A model generated the notes under the pieces. The model did not search any database and had not been told where the DNA came from. It worked only from the letters and a program-made list of their open reading frames with translations. The translations under genes and the position numbers were made by a program. Positions 9,034 through 18,900 of a DNA stretch of 64,000 nucleotides are shown one piece after another. Position 1 is the first letter of the stretch. Every line of letters begins with the position of its first letter. This DNA is from Pseudotabrizicola algicola. Its GTDB lineage: Bacteria; Pseudomonadota; Alphaproteobacteria; Rhodobacterales; Rhodobacteraceae. Location of the stretch: NCBI RefSeq assembly GCF_010915705.1, contig NZ_JAAIKE010000002.1:1-64000 (forward strand), given 5' to 3'.

Positions 9034-9902
9034 TGGACGCCGCCAAAGAACCATGCCTCATGGTGGCCGATGCGGCCCATCACCATTGGTTGAAGTATTG
9101 GCAAGACCCGATTTTGCCCTTCGAAGACGTGACGGTGGAGCGGCTGGCACAAGCGCCTGTTGTCGCCCTCGCGCCCGGCGCGACGGACTATCTCGAAACC
9201 TGCAAGCTCATTCTGGACTGGAAGCGGAACGGGCTTTTGCCCCGCACGCGCCTGCTGATCGTGACTTACAAGGGGCGCAAGATCTGGTCCAAAGAGAATG
9301 ACGCATTGGTCGAGCGGTGGGTGGTTCACTCCCGATCCGAATTCAATCAGATACAAAGTGACCGGCTTGCATTCATTCCGCTCGGCCTTGCGAAAGCGGC
9401 CCGTGGAAATGACGAGGGTTACATTTTTGTCGGCGGGCGGAAGATGCGCGATTTCGAACCGGCCTTGCAGGCTGTGGTCGAAACCGGGCTGCCATGTATC
9501 GCCATTTCCGACCGGCTGCCCGAAACGCATTTCCCGGGGATCGATGCGCGCCGCGAAATGGTGCCAAGGCGGGAATACGGGACCATTCTTTCCCATAGCC
9601 GCATCGTTCTTGTCCCGCTGGTGCAAAGCCCGATCTCTCACGGTCACATGGATGTTGTCAGTGCCATCCGGATCGGAAAGCCCGTCGTCGTGACGGCTGG
9701 CGCATCCTGCGATGATTATGTCGATCATGATCGCTCGGGGCAGCTGGTGCCTGAAAACACCGTTTCGGCATGGGTCAAATGCGTGACAAAGGCTTGGGAG
9801 AATGCCGAAGCCTATTCGGCTGCCGCCTTGGCAAAAGCGCCGGAGTTTTCGGCCGAACGCTATGTCAGCAATGTGCGCGATCTCGTGCGGTCTGTCCTGT
9901 AG
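9030..9902 (+). CDS. Probable glycosyltransferase, GT4-like
   Basis: The 290-residue product overlaps the methyltransferase stop by four bases; GTG 9030 or ATG 9033 could start it. The C-terminal half has GT-B/GT4 features: a strand-turn with YIFVGGRKMRDFEPALQAV, then SRIVLVPLVQSPISHGHMDVVSAIRIGKPVVVTA, corresponding to the donor-nucleotide region, and DYVDHDRSGQLVPENT. The protein is shorter than typical GT4 enzymes (about 350-400), with an abbreviated N-terminal domain. With the methyltransferase it forms a two-gene operon divergent from the other glycosyltransferases, so it probably works on the same glycan. Confidence 0.65.
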   Translation: MMDAAKEPCLMVADAAHHHWLKYWQDPILPFEDVTVERLAQAPVVALAPGATDYLETCKLILDWKRNGLLPRTRLLIVTYKGRKIWSKENDALVERWVVHSRSEFNQIQSDRLAFIPLGLAKAARGNDEGYIFVGGRKMRDFEPALQAVVETGLPCIAISDRLPETHFPGIDARREMVPRREYGTILSHSRIVLVPLVQSPISHGHMDVVSAIRIGKPVVVTAGASCDDYVDHDRSGQLVPENTVSAWVKCVTKAWENAEAYSAAALAKAPEFSAERYVSNVRDLVRSVL

Positions 9903-10028
9903 GCCAAGCCTGAGCGAGACGCGCGCACAGGGCAGATTTTCGTTGCACGGCCTGCCTGCTGGGCAAATACTCAAATTCTACCTTCGGCTGGCCGGTCTCT
10001 CTGGCTCGCGCACGGGGCGGAGAGCAAA

Positions 10029-11882
10029 ATGCGTAAAAGGTGGTCATCGTCCAGAATCGTCGCCGCCATTGCGGTCTGGCTCGCTTTGGTTCCGGCAGTT
10101 TGCGCCCAGACGGACAGCGGAAGCGCTCGGGCAATCGAGGCCCTCGAAACCCCCAAGGCGGTTGCGCAGCGGCTTTCCGAGATTCAGCGCAAATTCGCCG
10201 CCTCGGATGGCGTGGACGCAGCCGAGATCGCCGAACTTCAGGCGCTTGCGGATGCCGGATATCCAAGAGCCGCTTTCCTTGCGGGAGAGACTTACCGGCT
10301 TGGCATCGGCACCCTTCCCGACCATGCAAGGGCCATTTCATATTTCGAGCGCGCTCTTGAGGCGGGGGAAAGGGGCGCAGCCGAAAGGCTTGCGATGATC
10401 TACAAGGATGCCGGATCAGACTCGCATGATCCGGCCAAATCCGTCGAGTATTACCAAATCGCCGCAGCCGATGGTTCGCGTTCGGCAAGGCTGGCGCTGG
10501 CCGATGCCTATGCGGCGGGCTTTGGCACCGAGGTGGACGCGGCCGAAGCCGACGCCTTGTATGCCCGGCTGATGGACGAGGGCGATGCCCGGGCGGCGGT
10601 AAGACTGGGGACACTCCGGCTTTCGCTTGATAATACGGCAGGCGCGGCCGAGGCATGGAGATTTGCCGCTGATGCCGGTCGCACCGAAGTGCTCATGCGC
10701 CTTGGCCGGCTGCTGCGCGACCGGCTGGAGAGCGGCCCCGAAGCGCGGCAGGTCTTTCTGCTTGCGGCAGCGGCCCAGATCGCCGGTGCCGAGGATGCCT
10801 TGCTGCGCGGCGATCTTGACGGCGCGTTTGGACCTGCGTCGGATGGCGCAAGGGCGGCCGTCTGGCTTGAGAACGAGGCCGATCTTCGCGCCACCCTCGC
10901 GACCGCCCGCAAGCTCAGGGATGGCGGTTCTGTCACCGTCACGGGGATATCGGTTCTGCGAGGATTGATGCGTCACCAGTCACAGGGCAGCACGGATGCC
11001 GCCGATATGCTGCATTCGCTCTATGCAAGGAACACATTCGCCCTCGATCCCGAGGCCGATGATGCCCTGAAAAATGCAGTGGCGGCCGTGGCGCAGGATG
11101 CGGAAATGCCTGCCGCAGAGCGCCGCAAACTCGCTATAAGCGCGCAGCGCCGCGGACATTATGACATTGCCGTTCAGGCGCTGGAAACTGCGGCAAAAGC
11201 GGGCGACGGTGCCGCGCGAACCCAGCTTGCCCTCTGGCATCTGCGCGGGCAGATCGGTCTTCTGTCTGACCCGGGCTTAGGGCTTTCTCTGTTGCCGTCG
11301 GATGCCGGTCAGATGGACGCAGAGTCGGCAGTTTTGCTTGCCTCGGCCTTTACCGATCCGACCGTCCGGGGTGCCACCGATGTCTCGACCTTGCTGTCGG
11401 TGCTGGACCGTACGGCCAGAGAAGGGAGCAGCACAGCAGCCCTCTTGCATCTCAGGGTGCTACGTCTGGCCAATGTTACCGACGCCGCGCGCCTGTCCGA
11501 AGCCTTCCTGCGCAGCTTGCCGGACGAGATGGCGACGGATGACGTCATGCTGGAGTATCTCATCTTGCGCGGCGCCAATGCCAGAAGCGAGCGCGCATGG
11601 CGGGAGGTTGCGGTTCAAGGGGCCGAGCTTCCGGGCGCCCAGTTCGCGCGTCTCCTCTCTACCCTTCGCGGCGCAAATGCAAATGTGCTGATCTACACCT
11701 TGCAGAAAAGGCTGGAAAACGAAGGCTACAAGACGCCCGTCAACGGCTACCTGACCCCCGCCACCGTGCGCGCGATCCTCGAGTTTTGCCAAAGAAACGG
11801 CGTGCTGGCGTCCTGCAAGAAAGGCCCGCTCCGCGCATCAGGCATCCGCGCCATCAGCACGGTCTTCGCCAAGGAGCCTTAG
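10029..11882 (+). CDS. Periplasmic Sel1-repeat protein with C-terminal peptidoglycan-binding-like domain
   Basis: The 617-residue product has a signal peptide (AIAVWLALVPAVCAQ) and then Sel1-like TPR repeats seen as GYPRAAFLAGETYRLGIGT, GDARAAVRLGTLRLS and AGDGAARTQLALWHLRGQIG, spread over about 60-520. Residues about 549-585 (LIYTLQKRLENEGYKTPVNG then LTPATVRAILEF) resemble PG_binding_1 domains. This architecture recalls periplasmic scaffold proteins of polysaccharide export systems such as AlgK, and Sel1 regulators such as ExoR. Position directly after the glycan genes, with a 126-base gap, supports a role in that system, but this is inference. Confidence 0.75.
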   Translation: MRKRWSSSRIVAAIAVWLALVPAVCAQTDSGSARAIEALETPKAVAQRLSEIQRKFAASDGVDAAEIAELQALADAGYPRAAFLAGETYRLGIGTLPDHARAISYFERALEAGERGAAERLAMIYKDAGSDSHDPAKSVEYYQIAAADGSRSARLALADAYAAGFGTEVDAAEADALYARLMDEGDARAAVRLGTLRLSLDNTAGAAEAWRFAADAGRTEVLMRLGRLLRDRLESGPEARQVFLLAAAAQIAGAEDALLRGDLDGAFGPASDGARAAVWLENEADLRATLATARKLRDGGSVTVTGISVLRGLMRHQSQGSTDAADMLHSLYARNTFALDPEADDALKNAVAAVAQDAEMPAAERRKLAISAQRRGHYDIAVQALETAAKAGDGAARTQLALWHLRGQIGLLSDPGLGLSLLPSDAGQMDAESAVLLASAFTDPTVRGATDVSTLLSVLDRTAREGSSTAALLHLRVLRLANVTDAARLSEAFLRSLPDEMATDDVMLEYLILRGANARSERAWREVAVQGAELPGAQFARLLSTLRGANANVLIYTLQKRLENEGYKTPVNGYLTPATVRAILEFCQRNGVLASCKKGPLRASGIRAISTVFAKEP

Positions 11883-11912
11883 CCTGGCGGACCAGAGGGT
11901 GTTCGATCCCAC

Positions 11913-12135
11913 GAGGACCAGATCATCGACATTCTAAAGGAGCACAAGGCCGGAGCTTCCGTGCCCGAGCCGCGCCGCAAGCACGGCGTCAGCGATGCGA
12001 CGGTCTACAAGTGGAAGGGAAATCACCGCGCTATGGCGGGGCGGATCGCAAGATGATGCGCCACAAGTCGCAGCCTGCGCCCGACACGGCGCTGCGCAGT
12101 CGGTTGCAGGATCTGCCCAGGGCCCGATCAGTGTT
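11913..12135 (+). pseudogene. Eroded IS3-family transposase remnant (OrfA fused to OrfB scrap)
   Basis: Translation gives EDQIIDILKEHKAGASVPEP, RRKHGVSDATVYKWK, the classic helix-turn-helix start of IS3 OrfA (usual form EEQIIGILKEHEAGASV...CRKHGVS). After YKWK the match shifts frame into RYGGADRKMMRHKSQ and then LRSRLQDLPRARSVF, which resembles the OrfB opening, so internal sequence has been lost. There is no start codon or full reading frame. It is a dead remnant next to the right border of the glycan region. Confidence 0.75.
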
Positions 12136-12448
12136 TTGGCAGTCTGTTTCGGTGGCTGTGGCGAGATGCCTTCTGAGTCCTCCTCTCAGGCGGCGAGGCG
12201 TTGGGTGGGGTAGTCCGTCGGTGTCATGGTCTGGAATACGCTGCTAAACCCTGCGCTCGTCAAGCCAAGGGTCCTTGGATGCGGCCCAAAACAAAGGTGC
12301 CGCCCCTCTCGGGACGGCACTTTGGGCATCTAGCGATTTCAATGGCTTAGCCAATCGTAGCAAAGTTATCCTTGGCGAGTGGCGAACAAAACCGTCAAAG
12401 TGGCTCTCTTATGGTTGGTTCTACAACACAACAACCACACCTAACGCC
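12136..12448. other. Non-coding stretch downstream of nrdJ
   Basis: No gene is supported. On the minus strand, 12186-12254 reads AGFSSVFQTMTPTDYPTQRL then a stop, which faintly resembles the end of an AraC-type regulator and may be gene debris. A hairpin at 12297-12320 could end nrdJ transcription. The remainder, about 12325-12445, is AT-richer and featureless to my reading. Confidence 0.5.
12297..12320 (-). terminator. Hairpin downstream of nrdJ, possible terminator
   Basis: GTGCCG and CGGCAC form the arms around a C-rich/G-rich inner part, flanked by AAAG and CTTT. On the minus strand it is followed by CTTTGTTTTG. It lies about 130 bases after the nrdJ stop, which is further than usual, so assignment to that gene is tentative. 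Confidence 0.5.
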
Positions 12449-14725
12449 TTAACCGCACTTGGAGTAGCCACAGCTGGCGCAGGTCATGCAGCCTTCGACC
12501 ATGCGCATGTCGAAGCCGCCGCAGCTGGAGCAGGTTTTGCCGCGGGGGGCGCCGATGGCGACGACTTCGGCTTGCGGGTCGGTCTTCAGGCCCATGCCTT
12601 CGCCCTCGATGAAGCCGATCTCGATCAGGTGGCGCTCGATCACACCGCCGATGGCAGCAAGGATCGAGGGAATGTATTTCCCCTCCATCCAGGCCCCGCC
12701 GCGAGGATCGAACACGGCCTTGAGCTCTTCGACCACGAAAGAGATGTCCCCACCCCGGCGAAACACGGCCGAGATCATCCGGGTCAGCGCCACCGTCCAG
12801 GCGAAATGCTCCATGTTCTTGGAGTTGATGAACACCTCGAACGGACGACGGTGGCCCGAGATGATGATGTCATTCACCGTGATGTAAAGCGCGTGTTCCG
12901 ATCCGGGCCATTTCAGCTTGTAGGTCGCCCCCTCGAGCGCCGCAGGGCGGTCCAGCGGTTCGGACAGGTAAATCACCTCGCCATCCTGCTGGGCGCTTGC
13001 GGGGGCCTCTGACGGGGTCTTGTCGGTGGCTTCCGACACGGACAGCACCGATCCGGTCACATCATTGGGACGGTAGGTGGTGCAGCCTTTGCACCCCTGA
13101 TCCCACGCCGCCATGTAGACCTCTTTGAAATCCTCGAAGCTGATGTCTTCGGGGCAGTTGATGGTTTTGGAAATGCTGGAATCGACCCATTTCTGTGCGG
13201 CGGCCTGCATCCGGACATGATCGAGCGGCGGCAGGGTCTGGGCGTTCACGAAGTGATCGGGCAGCGGTGCATCGCCCATCTTCTCGCGCCACAGGCGCAC
13301 GGCGTAATCCACCACCTCTTCCTCGGTGCGCGAGCCGTCCTTTTGCAGCACTTTGCGGGTGTAAGCATAGGCAAAGACCGGTTCGATCCCCGACGAGACA
13401 TTGCCTGCGTAAAGGCTGATGGTCCCGGTGGGGGCAATCGAGGTCAGCAGGGCATTGCGGATGCCGTGCTGGCGGATGGCGTCTTTCACATCGGCATCCA
13501 TATGGGCGAGCGAGCCGGAGGCGAGGTATTTCTCGGCATCAAACAGGGGGAAAGCCCCCTTTTCGCGCGCCAGATCGACAGAGGCGAGATAGGAGGCGCG
13601 GGCGATGGCGTGCATCCATGTCTCGGTCAGCGCGGCGGCCTCTTCGCTGCCATAGCGCGCGCCGATCATCAGCAGGGCGTCGGCAAGGCCCGTCACCCCG
13701 AGCCCGATCCGGCGCTTCGCCTGTGCCTCTGCCTCTTGCTGCGGCAGCGGGAAGCGGCTGGCGTCGACCACATTGTCCATCATCCGCACGGCGGTGCGCA
13801 CCAGATCGTCCAGCGCCTCGAGGTCAAGCGCGGCGTCATCAGCGAATGGGTTCCGGATCAGCGCCGCCATGTTGATGCTGCCCAGCAGACAGGCGCCATA
13901 GGGCGGCAGCGGCTGTTCTCCGCAGGGGTTGGTGGCCGCGATGGTTTCGCAGTAGCTCAGGTTGTTCATCGCGTTGATACGGTCGATGAAAATCACCCCC
14001 GGTTCGGCGAAATCGAAGGTGTTGCGCATGATCTTGTTCCACAGATCGCGCGCCTGAACGGTCTTGTAGACCTTGTTTTCAAACACCAGTTCCCACGGGC
14101 CATCCGCCTTTACCGCCGCCATGAACGGGTCTGTCACCAGCACCGACAGGTTGAACATCCGCAGACGGGCGGGGTCTTTCTTGGCCTCGATGAACTGTTC
14201 GATGTCGGGGTGGTCACAGCGCATGGTGGCCATCATCGCGCCGCGGCGGGAGCCTGCCGACATGATGGTGCGGCACATGGCATCCCAGACATCCATGAAG
14301 GACAAGGGGCCCGAGGCATCGGCGGCGACGCCCTTCACCTCGGCGCCGCGGGGGCGGATGGTGCTGAAGTCATAACCGATGCCGCCACCCTGCTGCATGG
14401 TCAGCGCGGCCTCTTTCAGCCCGTCGAAGATGCCGCCCATATTGTCGGGAATGGTGCCCATGACAAAGCAGTTGAACAAGGTCACCGAGCGCCCGGTGCC
14501 CGCGCCCGCGGTGATGCGCCCAGCGGGCAGGTATTTGAAATCCTCCAGCGCGGCATAGAACTTGGCCTCCCAATGGGCGGAGTCCTTTTCCACGGCGGCC
14601 ATCGCGCGGGCGATCCGGCGCCATGTGTCTTCGACCGTTCCGTCAACCGCCGAGCCGTCCTGAGCCTTGAGCCGGTATTTCATGTCCCAGATCTGTTCGG
14701 CAATGGGCGCAGCGAATCGGGACAT
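12449..14725 (-). CDS. nrdJ: Class II (adenosylcobalamin-dependent) ribonucleotide reductase
   Basis: The 758-residue product matches vitamin B12-dependent ribonucleoside reductases, which make deoxyribonucleotides with or without oxygen in the cytoplasm. Visible landmarks are the active-site cysteine in TLFNCFVMG (about Cys86), the catalytic NPCGEQPL (Cys268, Glu270), the phosphate loop APTGTISL at about 430, and a C-terminal cysteine cluster (CSSCGG...CMTCASCGYSKCG) typical of the tail that re-reduces the active site. Length is right for the family in Rhodobacterales. It is a lone gene; the 130-base gap to the next start leaves no room for a cobalamin riboswitch. Confidence 0.95.
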   Translation of the reverse strand: MSRFAAPIAEQIWDMKYRLKAQDGSAVDGTVEDTWRRIARAMAAVEKDSAHWEAKFYAALEDFKYLPAGRITAGAGTGRSVTLFNCFVMGTIPDNMGGIFDGLKEAALTMQQGGGIGYDFSTIRPRGAEVKGVAADASGPLSFMDVWDAMCRTIMSAGSRRGAMMATMRCDHPDIEQFIEAKKDPARLRMFNLSVLVTDPFMAAVKADGPWELVFENKVYKTVQARDLWNKIMRNTFDFAEPGVIFIDRINAMNNLSYCETIAATNPCGEQPLPPYGACLLGSINMAALIRNPFADDAALDLEALDDLVRTAVRMMDNVVDASRFPLPQQEAEAQAKRRIGLGVTGLADALLMIGARYGSEEAAALTETWMHAIARASYLASVDLAREKGAFPLFDAEKYLASGSLAHMDADVKDAIRQHGIRNALLTSIAPTGTISLYAGNVSSGIEPVFAYAYTRKVLQKDGSRTEEEVVDYAVRLWREKMGDAPLPDHFVNAQTLPPLDHVRMQAAAQKWVDSSISKTINCPEDISFEDFKEVYMAAWDQGCKGCTTYRPNDVTGSVLSVSEATDKTPSEAPASAQQDGEVIYLSEPLDRPAALEGATYKLKWPGSEHALYITVNDIIISGHRRPFEVFINSKNMEHFAWTVALTRMISAVFRRGGDISFVVEELKAVFDPRGGAWMEGKYIPSILAAIGGVIERHLIEIGFIEGEGMGLKTDPQAEVVAIGAPRGKTCSSCGGFDMRMVEGCMTCASCGYSKCG

Positions 14726-14856
14726 GGGGACAGCCTTGTATTTGTGGGGATTACGGAGGAACGCACAAAATACGCCCCCAAACCGTCGGGGTCAACGGCT
14801 TGCCGTTGCCCGCAAGCGCCCTATGCTGTGCCGCCTTAGCCCAAGGAATCGTTCCG

Positions 14857-15288
14857 GTGTCCGAACACGTCCACATGCTCAAACTCTGTGTCGGTGCCGA
14901 AAGCATCGAGGATTTGCTGGACTGGCAGCGCAGTCAGCGCGCCCGCTGGCCAAAGGGATGCGCGGTGCATGTCACCCGCATGTGGCCCAAGCGCGCGGAC
15001 GAGATTTTGGCGGGCGGCTCGCTCTACTGGGTGATAAAGGGCGTCATTCTGGCGCGTCAAACAGTGGTCGGTCTGGACCAGATCACCGGCGAGGACGGGA
15101 TTTCGCGCTGCGCCATCGTGCTGGATGCCGAGGTGACGCGCACCCAAGCGGTGCCGCGCCGTCCGTTTCAGGGCTGGCGCTATCTGGATGCAAAGGACGC
15201 CCCGCCAGACCTGCTGCCCGGACGGGAAGCCGAGGAGGCCCTGCCGCCGGGGCTGGCAGAGGCGATGGCAGAGTTCGGGTTGCGCTGA
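14857..15288 (+). CDS. DUF1489 family protein
   Basis: The 143-residue product contains HMLKLCVGAESIEDLLDWQ and VTRMWPKRADEILAGGSLYWVIKG, which match the DUF1489 family of small cytosolic proteins found almost only in alphaproteobacteria. Function is unknown. GTG 14857 is preferred over the ATG at 14800 because AAGGA lies nine bases upstream and the length then fits the family (about 140 residues). It is divergent from nrdJ and apparently single. Confidence 0.8.
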   Translation: MSEHVHMLKLCVGAESIEDLLDWQRSQRARWPKGCAVHVTRMWPKRADEILAGGSLYWVIKGVILARQTVVGLDQITGEDGISRCAIVLDAEVTRTQAVPRRPFQGWRYLDAKDAPPDLLPGREAEEALPPGLAEAMAEFGLR

Positions 15289-15474
15289 CCGCAGGACAGG
15301 CGCGGGACGGCCAGACGCAAGGCCGCCCCGACCGAACGCGCAAAGGCCTGTCGAACCGCTTGATCGGCGCGGCAAATCGGGCCATCGTCCCGCCATGCAC
15401 GGTGCCTGCCCATTGCCCGGCAGCGGGGCACGGCCTGTGCCAGTTGTGCGGCAGCCTGTTCACAGGACGATAGG

Positions 15475-15957
15475 ATGAAAGCCAGTTCCCTTGCTCTGAT
15501 TGCAGCTTTGTTCCCGTTCTCGGCGCTGTGTCAGGATGCGGGGGGCGGCACGCCTGCACTCATCGACGCAAGCGCGCCCGAAACGGTCGCCGGCGCGATG
15601 CGGCGGCTCGGATACCGTGCCGAGCTGACAACCGATGCCGGTGGCGATCCCCAGATCAGATCGGCGGCGGGGGGCGTCAACTTCTCGGTGTTTTTCTATG
15701 GCTGCACAGACGGCAAAGCCTGCCGCTCCATCCAGTTTTCGGCGGGCTTCGATACCGAAAACGGCCTCGACCCGTCGGTCGCCAACGATTGGAACAGACT
15801 CAACCGCTATGGAAAGGTGTTTCTGGACGATGAGGGCGACCCCATCGTCGAACAGGATATCACCTTGGTCGGCGGCATGAACGAGGCGATGTTCGCCGAA
15901 AATCTGCGCGTTTGGGAAAGGGTCGTTTCCGATCTCAAAGACCATATCGACTGGTAG
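15475..15957 (+). CDS. Exported YbjN-domain protein
   Basis: The 160-residue product has a signal peptide (MKASSLALIAALFPFSALCQ) and a body resembling YbjN-type sensory fold proteins: LIDASAPETVAGAMRRLGYR, a central NFSVFFYGCTDGKACRSIQF with two cysteines, and WNRLNRYGKVFLDDEGDPIVEQDI. Periplasmic YbjN-like proteins of this size are common in Rhodobacterales; their role is not established. It converges on dnaE with 18 bases between stops. Confidence 0.75.
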   Translation: MKASSLALIAALFPFSALCQDAGGGTPALIDASAPETVAGAMRRLGYRAELTTDAGGDPQIRSAAGGVNFSVFFYGCTDGKACRSIQFSAGFDTENGLDPSVANDWNRLNRYGKVFLDDEGDPIVEQDITLVGGMNEAMFAENLRVWERVVSDLKDHIDW

Positions 15958-15975
15958 GGGGGCCGACGGCCCGCC

Positions 15976-18900
15976 CTAGACTTCTTCCACCATCACCACG
16001 CCCTGCATGGCCTTGATCGCGCCCTTGATCTGCGGCGTGATCGGATAGGCCTGCGGCAGCGTCAGGTCGATCTCGCGCCCTTGCGCATCGGGCACGCACA
16101 GGGTGATCTGCGCGCGGTGGCGCCCCTCGACGCGCGACAGAAGCGCGGCGAGCGATGGCACCGCCTCGACGCGGTTCAGGTGGATGCGCAGGTCTTGCGC
16201 GCCAGCTTCGGCGGCCACGGCGTCAATCGGCTGCACGGCATTGGCCAGCAGTTTGACCCCGTCGCCATCGGGGTCGACCTTGACCGTCAGCACCACATTC
16301 TTCCCCGGTTCCAGAAAATCGCGCGCCGCTTCCAGCACATCGGAAAACACCGTGACCTCGTAAAGCCCGGTCGGGTCCGACAGTTGCACGAAGGCAAAGC
16401 GGTTGCCCTTGGCGGATTTGCGCTCTTGCTTGGATGCGACCGACCCCGCCAGCTTGGCAATCAGAGGCCCGCGCTGCGCCATCTGCGTGATCTCGGCCAG
16501 CGTCTTGACGTCCTTGCGCCGCAGCGGCCCCATGTAATCATCCAGCGGATGACCCGAGAGATAGAAGCCAACCGCCTGATGTTCATGGCCCAGACGTTCC
16601 ACCGGCTGCCAGTCATCGCGGAAGGGCAGACGCGGTTCGGGAATGTCGGCCCCCGACTCGCCGAACAGCGACACCTGATTGCTGGCCTTCGCATCATGGA
16701 TCGCGGCGGAATAGGCCACAAGCGCGTCAAGCGCTTCAAAGACGCGCGCACGGTTGACATCCAGCTGGTCGAACGCGCCCGACCGCGCAAGCATTTCCAA
16801 GGGCCGCTTGCCGACGCGCTTCAGATCGACGCGGCGGGCAAAATCAAACAGCGACACAAAGGGCCGCTCTGCCCCCGCCCCCGCACGGCGCGCCTCGACG
16901 ATCAGTTTCATCGCCTCGACACCGACATTCTTGAGCGCGCCCAGCGCATAGATCAGTTGGCCATCGCGCACCGTAAAGGTGGCAAGGCTGCGGTTGACGC
17001 AAGGGGCGACCAAGCCGATGCCCAGCTTGTCCACCTCGCGCTTGTAGACGGCCAGCTTGTCGGTCAGGTGGATATCGCAGTTCATCACCCCGGCCATGAA
17101 CTCCACCGGGTAATTAGCCTTGAGATAGGCCGTCTGGTAGCTGACCACCGCATAGGCGGCGGCATGGGATTTGTTGAACCCGTAATTGGCGAACTTTTCC
17201 AGCAGATCGAACACCTCGCCTGCTTTCTTGGCGTCGATCCCGTGGGTCTTCTTCGCACCTTCGATGAACTTGGGCCGTTCCTTGGCCATTTCCTCGGCAA
17301 TCTTCTTGCCCATCGCGCGGCGCAACAGGTCGGCCCCGCCAAGGGAATAGCCGCCCATGACCTGCGCGATCTGCATCACCTGTTCCTGATAGACGATGAT
17401 GCCTTGGGTCTCTTTCAGGATCGGGTCAATCGTCGGGTGCAGCGATTCAATCTCGCGCAGGCCGTTCTTCACCTCGCAGTAGACCGGAATGTTCTCCATC
17501 GGGCCGGGGCGGTAAAGCGCCACCAGCGCCACGATGTCCTCGATGCAGGTGGGTTTCATCCGGCGCAGCGCATCCATCATGCCGCTGGATTCGACCTGAA
17601 ACACCGCGACGGTTTTCGCGGCGGCGTAAAGCTCATAGGTGGGCTTGTCATCGAGCGGAATCAGGTTGATGTCGAACGACACCCCCCGCAGCGCCAGAAG
17701 GTCCATCGCGTTCTGGATGACGGTCAGGGTCTTCAGACCCAGAAAGTCGAATTTCACCAGCCCCGCCGCTTCCACCCATTTCATGTTGAACTGCGTCGCG
17801 GGCATGTCGGACCGCGGGTCCTGATAGAGCGGCACCAGTTCATCCAGCGGGCGATCGCCGATCACCACCCCGGCAGCATGGGTCGAGGCGTTGCGGTAAA
17901 GCCCTTCGATCTGCTGGGCGTATTCCAGCAACCGGCCCACCACCTCTTCCTTCGCGGCCTCGCGCAGACGCGGCTCGTCGGCCAGTGCCTTGGTGATGCT
18001 GACGGGCTTCACGCCTTCCACCGGAATCATCTTCGACAGACGGTCCACCTGCCCGTAAGACAGTTGCAGCACCCGCCCCACATCGCGCACCGCCGCCTTG
18101 GACAAAAGCGCACCGAAGGTGATGATCTGCCCCACCTTCTCGCGGCCATACCGTTCTTGCACATAACGGATCACCTCTTCGCGGCGGTCCATGCAGAAGT
18201 CGATGTCGAAGTCGGGCATCGACACACGTTCGGGGTTCAGGAAGCGTTCGAACAGCAGCGCATAGCGCAGCGGGTCCAGATCGGTGATCGTCAGCGCATA
18301 GGCGACCAGCGAACCGGCCCCCGACCCCCGGCCCGGACCGACAGGAATGTTGTGATCCTTGGCCCATTTGATGAAATCGGCCACGATCAGGAAATAGCCG
18401 GGAAAGCCCATCTTTTCGATGATGTCGAGCTCGAAATCCAGCCGCGCCTGATACTCCTCCGGCGTGACCGCATGCGGGATGATCGCCAGCCGGGCCTGCA
18501 AGCCCTCATTGGCCTGCCGTCGCAGTTCCTGCACCTCGTCATCGGCGAACTTGGGCAGGATCGGCTTGCGCTTGAAGGCGGCAAAGGCACAACGGCGGGC
18601 GATTTCCACCGTGTTCTCCAGCGCCTCGGGCAGATCGGCGAACAGCGCGCACATCTCGGATTCGGATTTGAAGTAATGCTGCGGCGTCAGGCGACGGCGC
18701 GGCTGGCTCTGGTCGACATAGGCCCCTTCGGCAATGCAGATGAGCGCGTCATGCGCCTCGTACATCTCGGCCTTGGGGAAATAGACATCATTGGTTGCCA
18801 CCAGCGGCAGGCCCATCTCGTAAGCCAGTTCGATATGGCCCCGCTCGGACCCCGCCTCGGCCGGCGGCAGTTTGCCGCCCTCGCCGGGATGGCGCTGCAA

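Noticed and set aside
13217-14839. Plus-strand frame antisense to nrdJ
   Set aside because: His/Gly-rich shadow of a well-identified enzyme.
14726-14856. Possible cobalamin riboswitch before nrdJ
   Set aside because: The interval is only about 130 bases and shared with a divergent gene; no B12-box-like sequence was seen.
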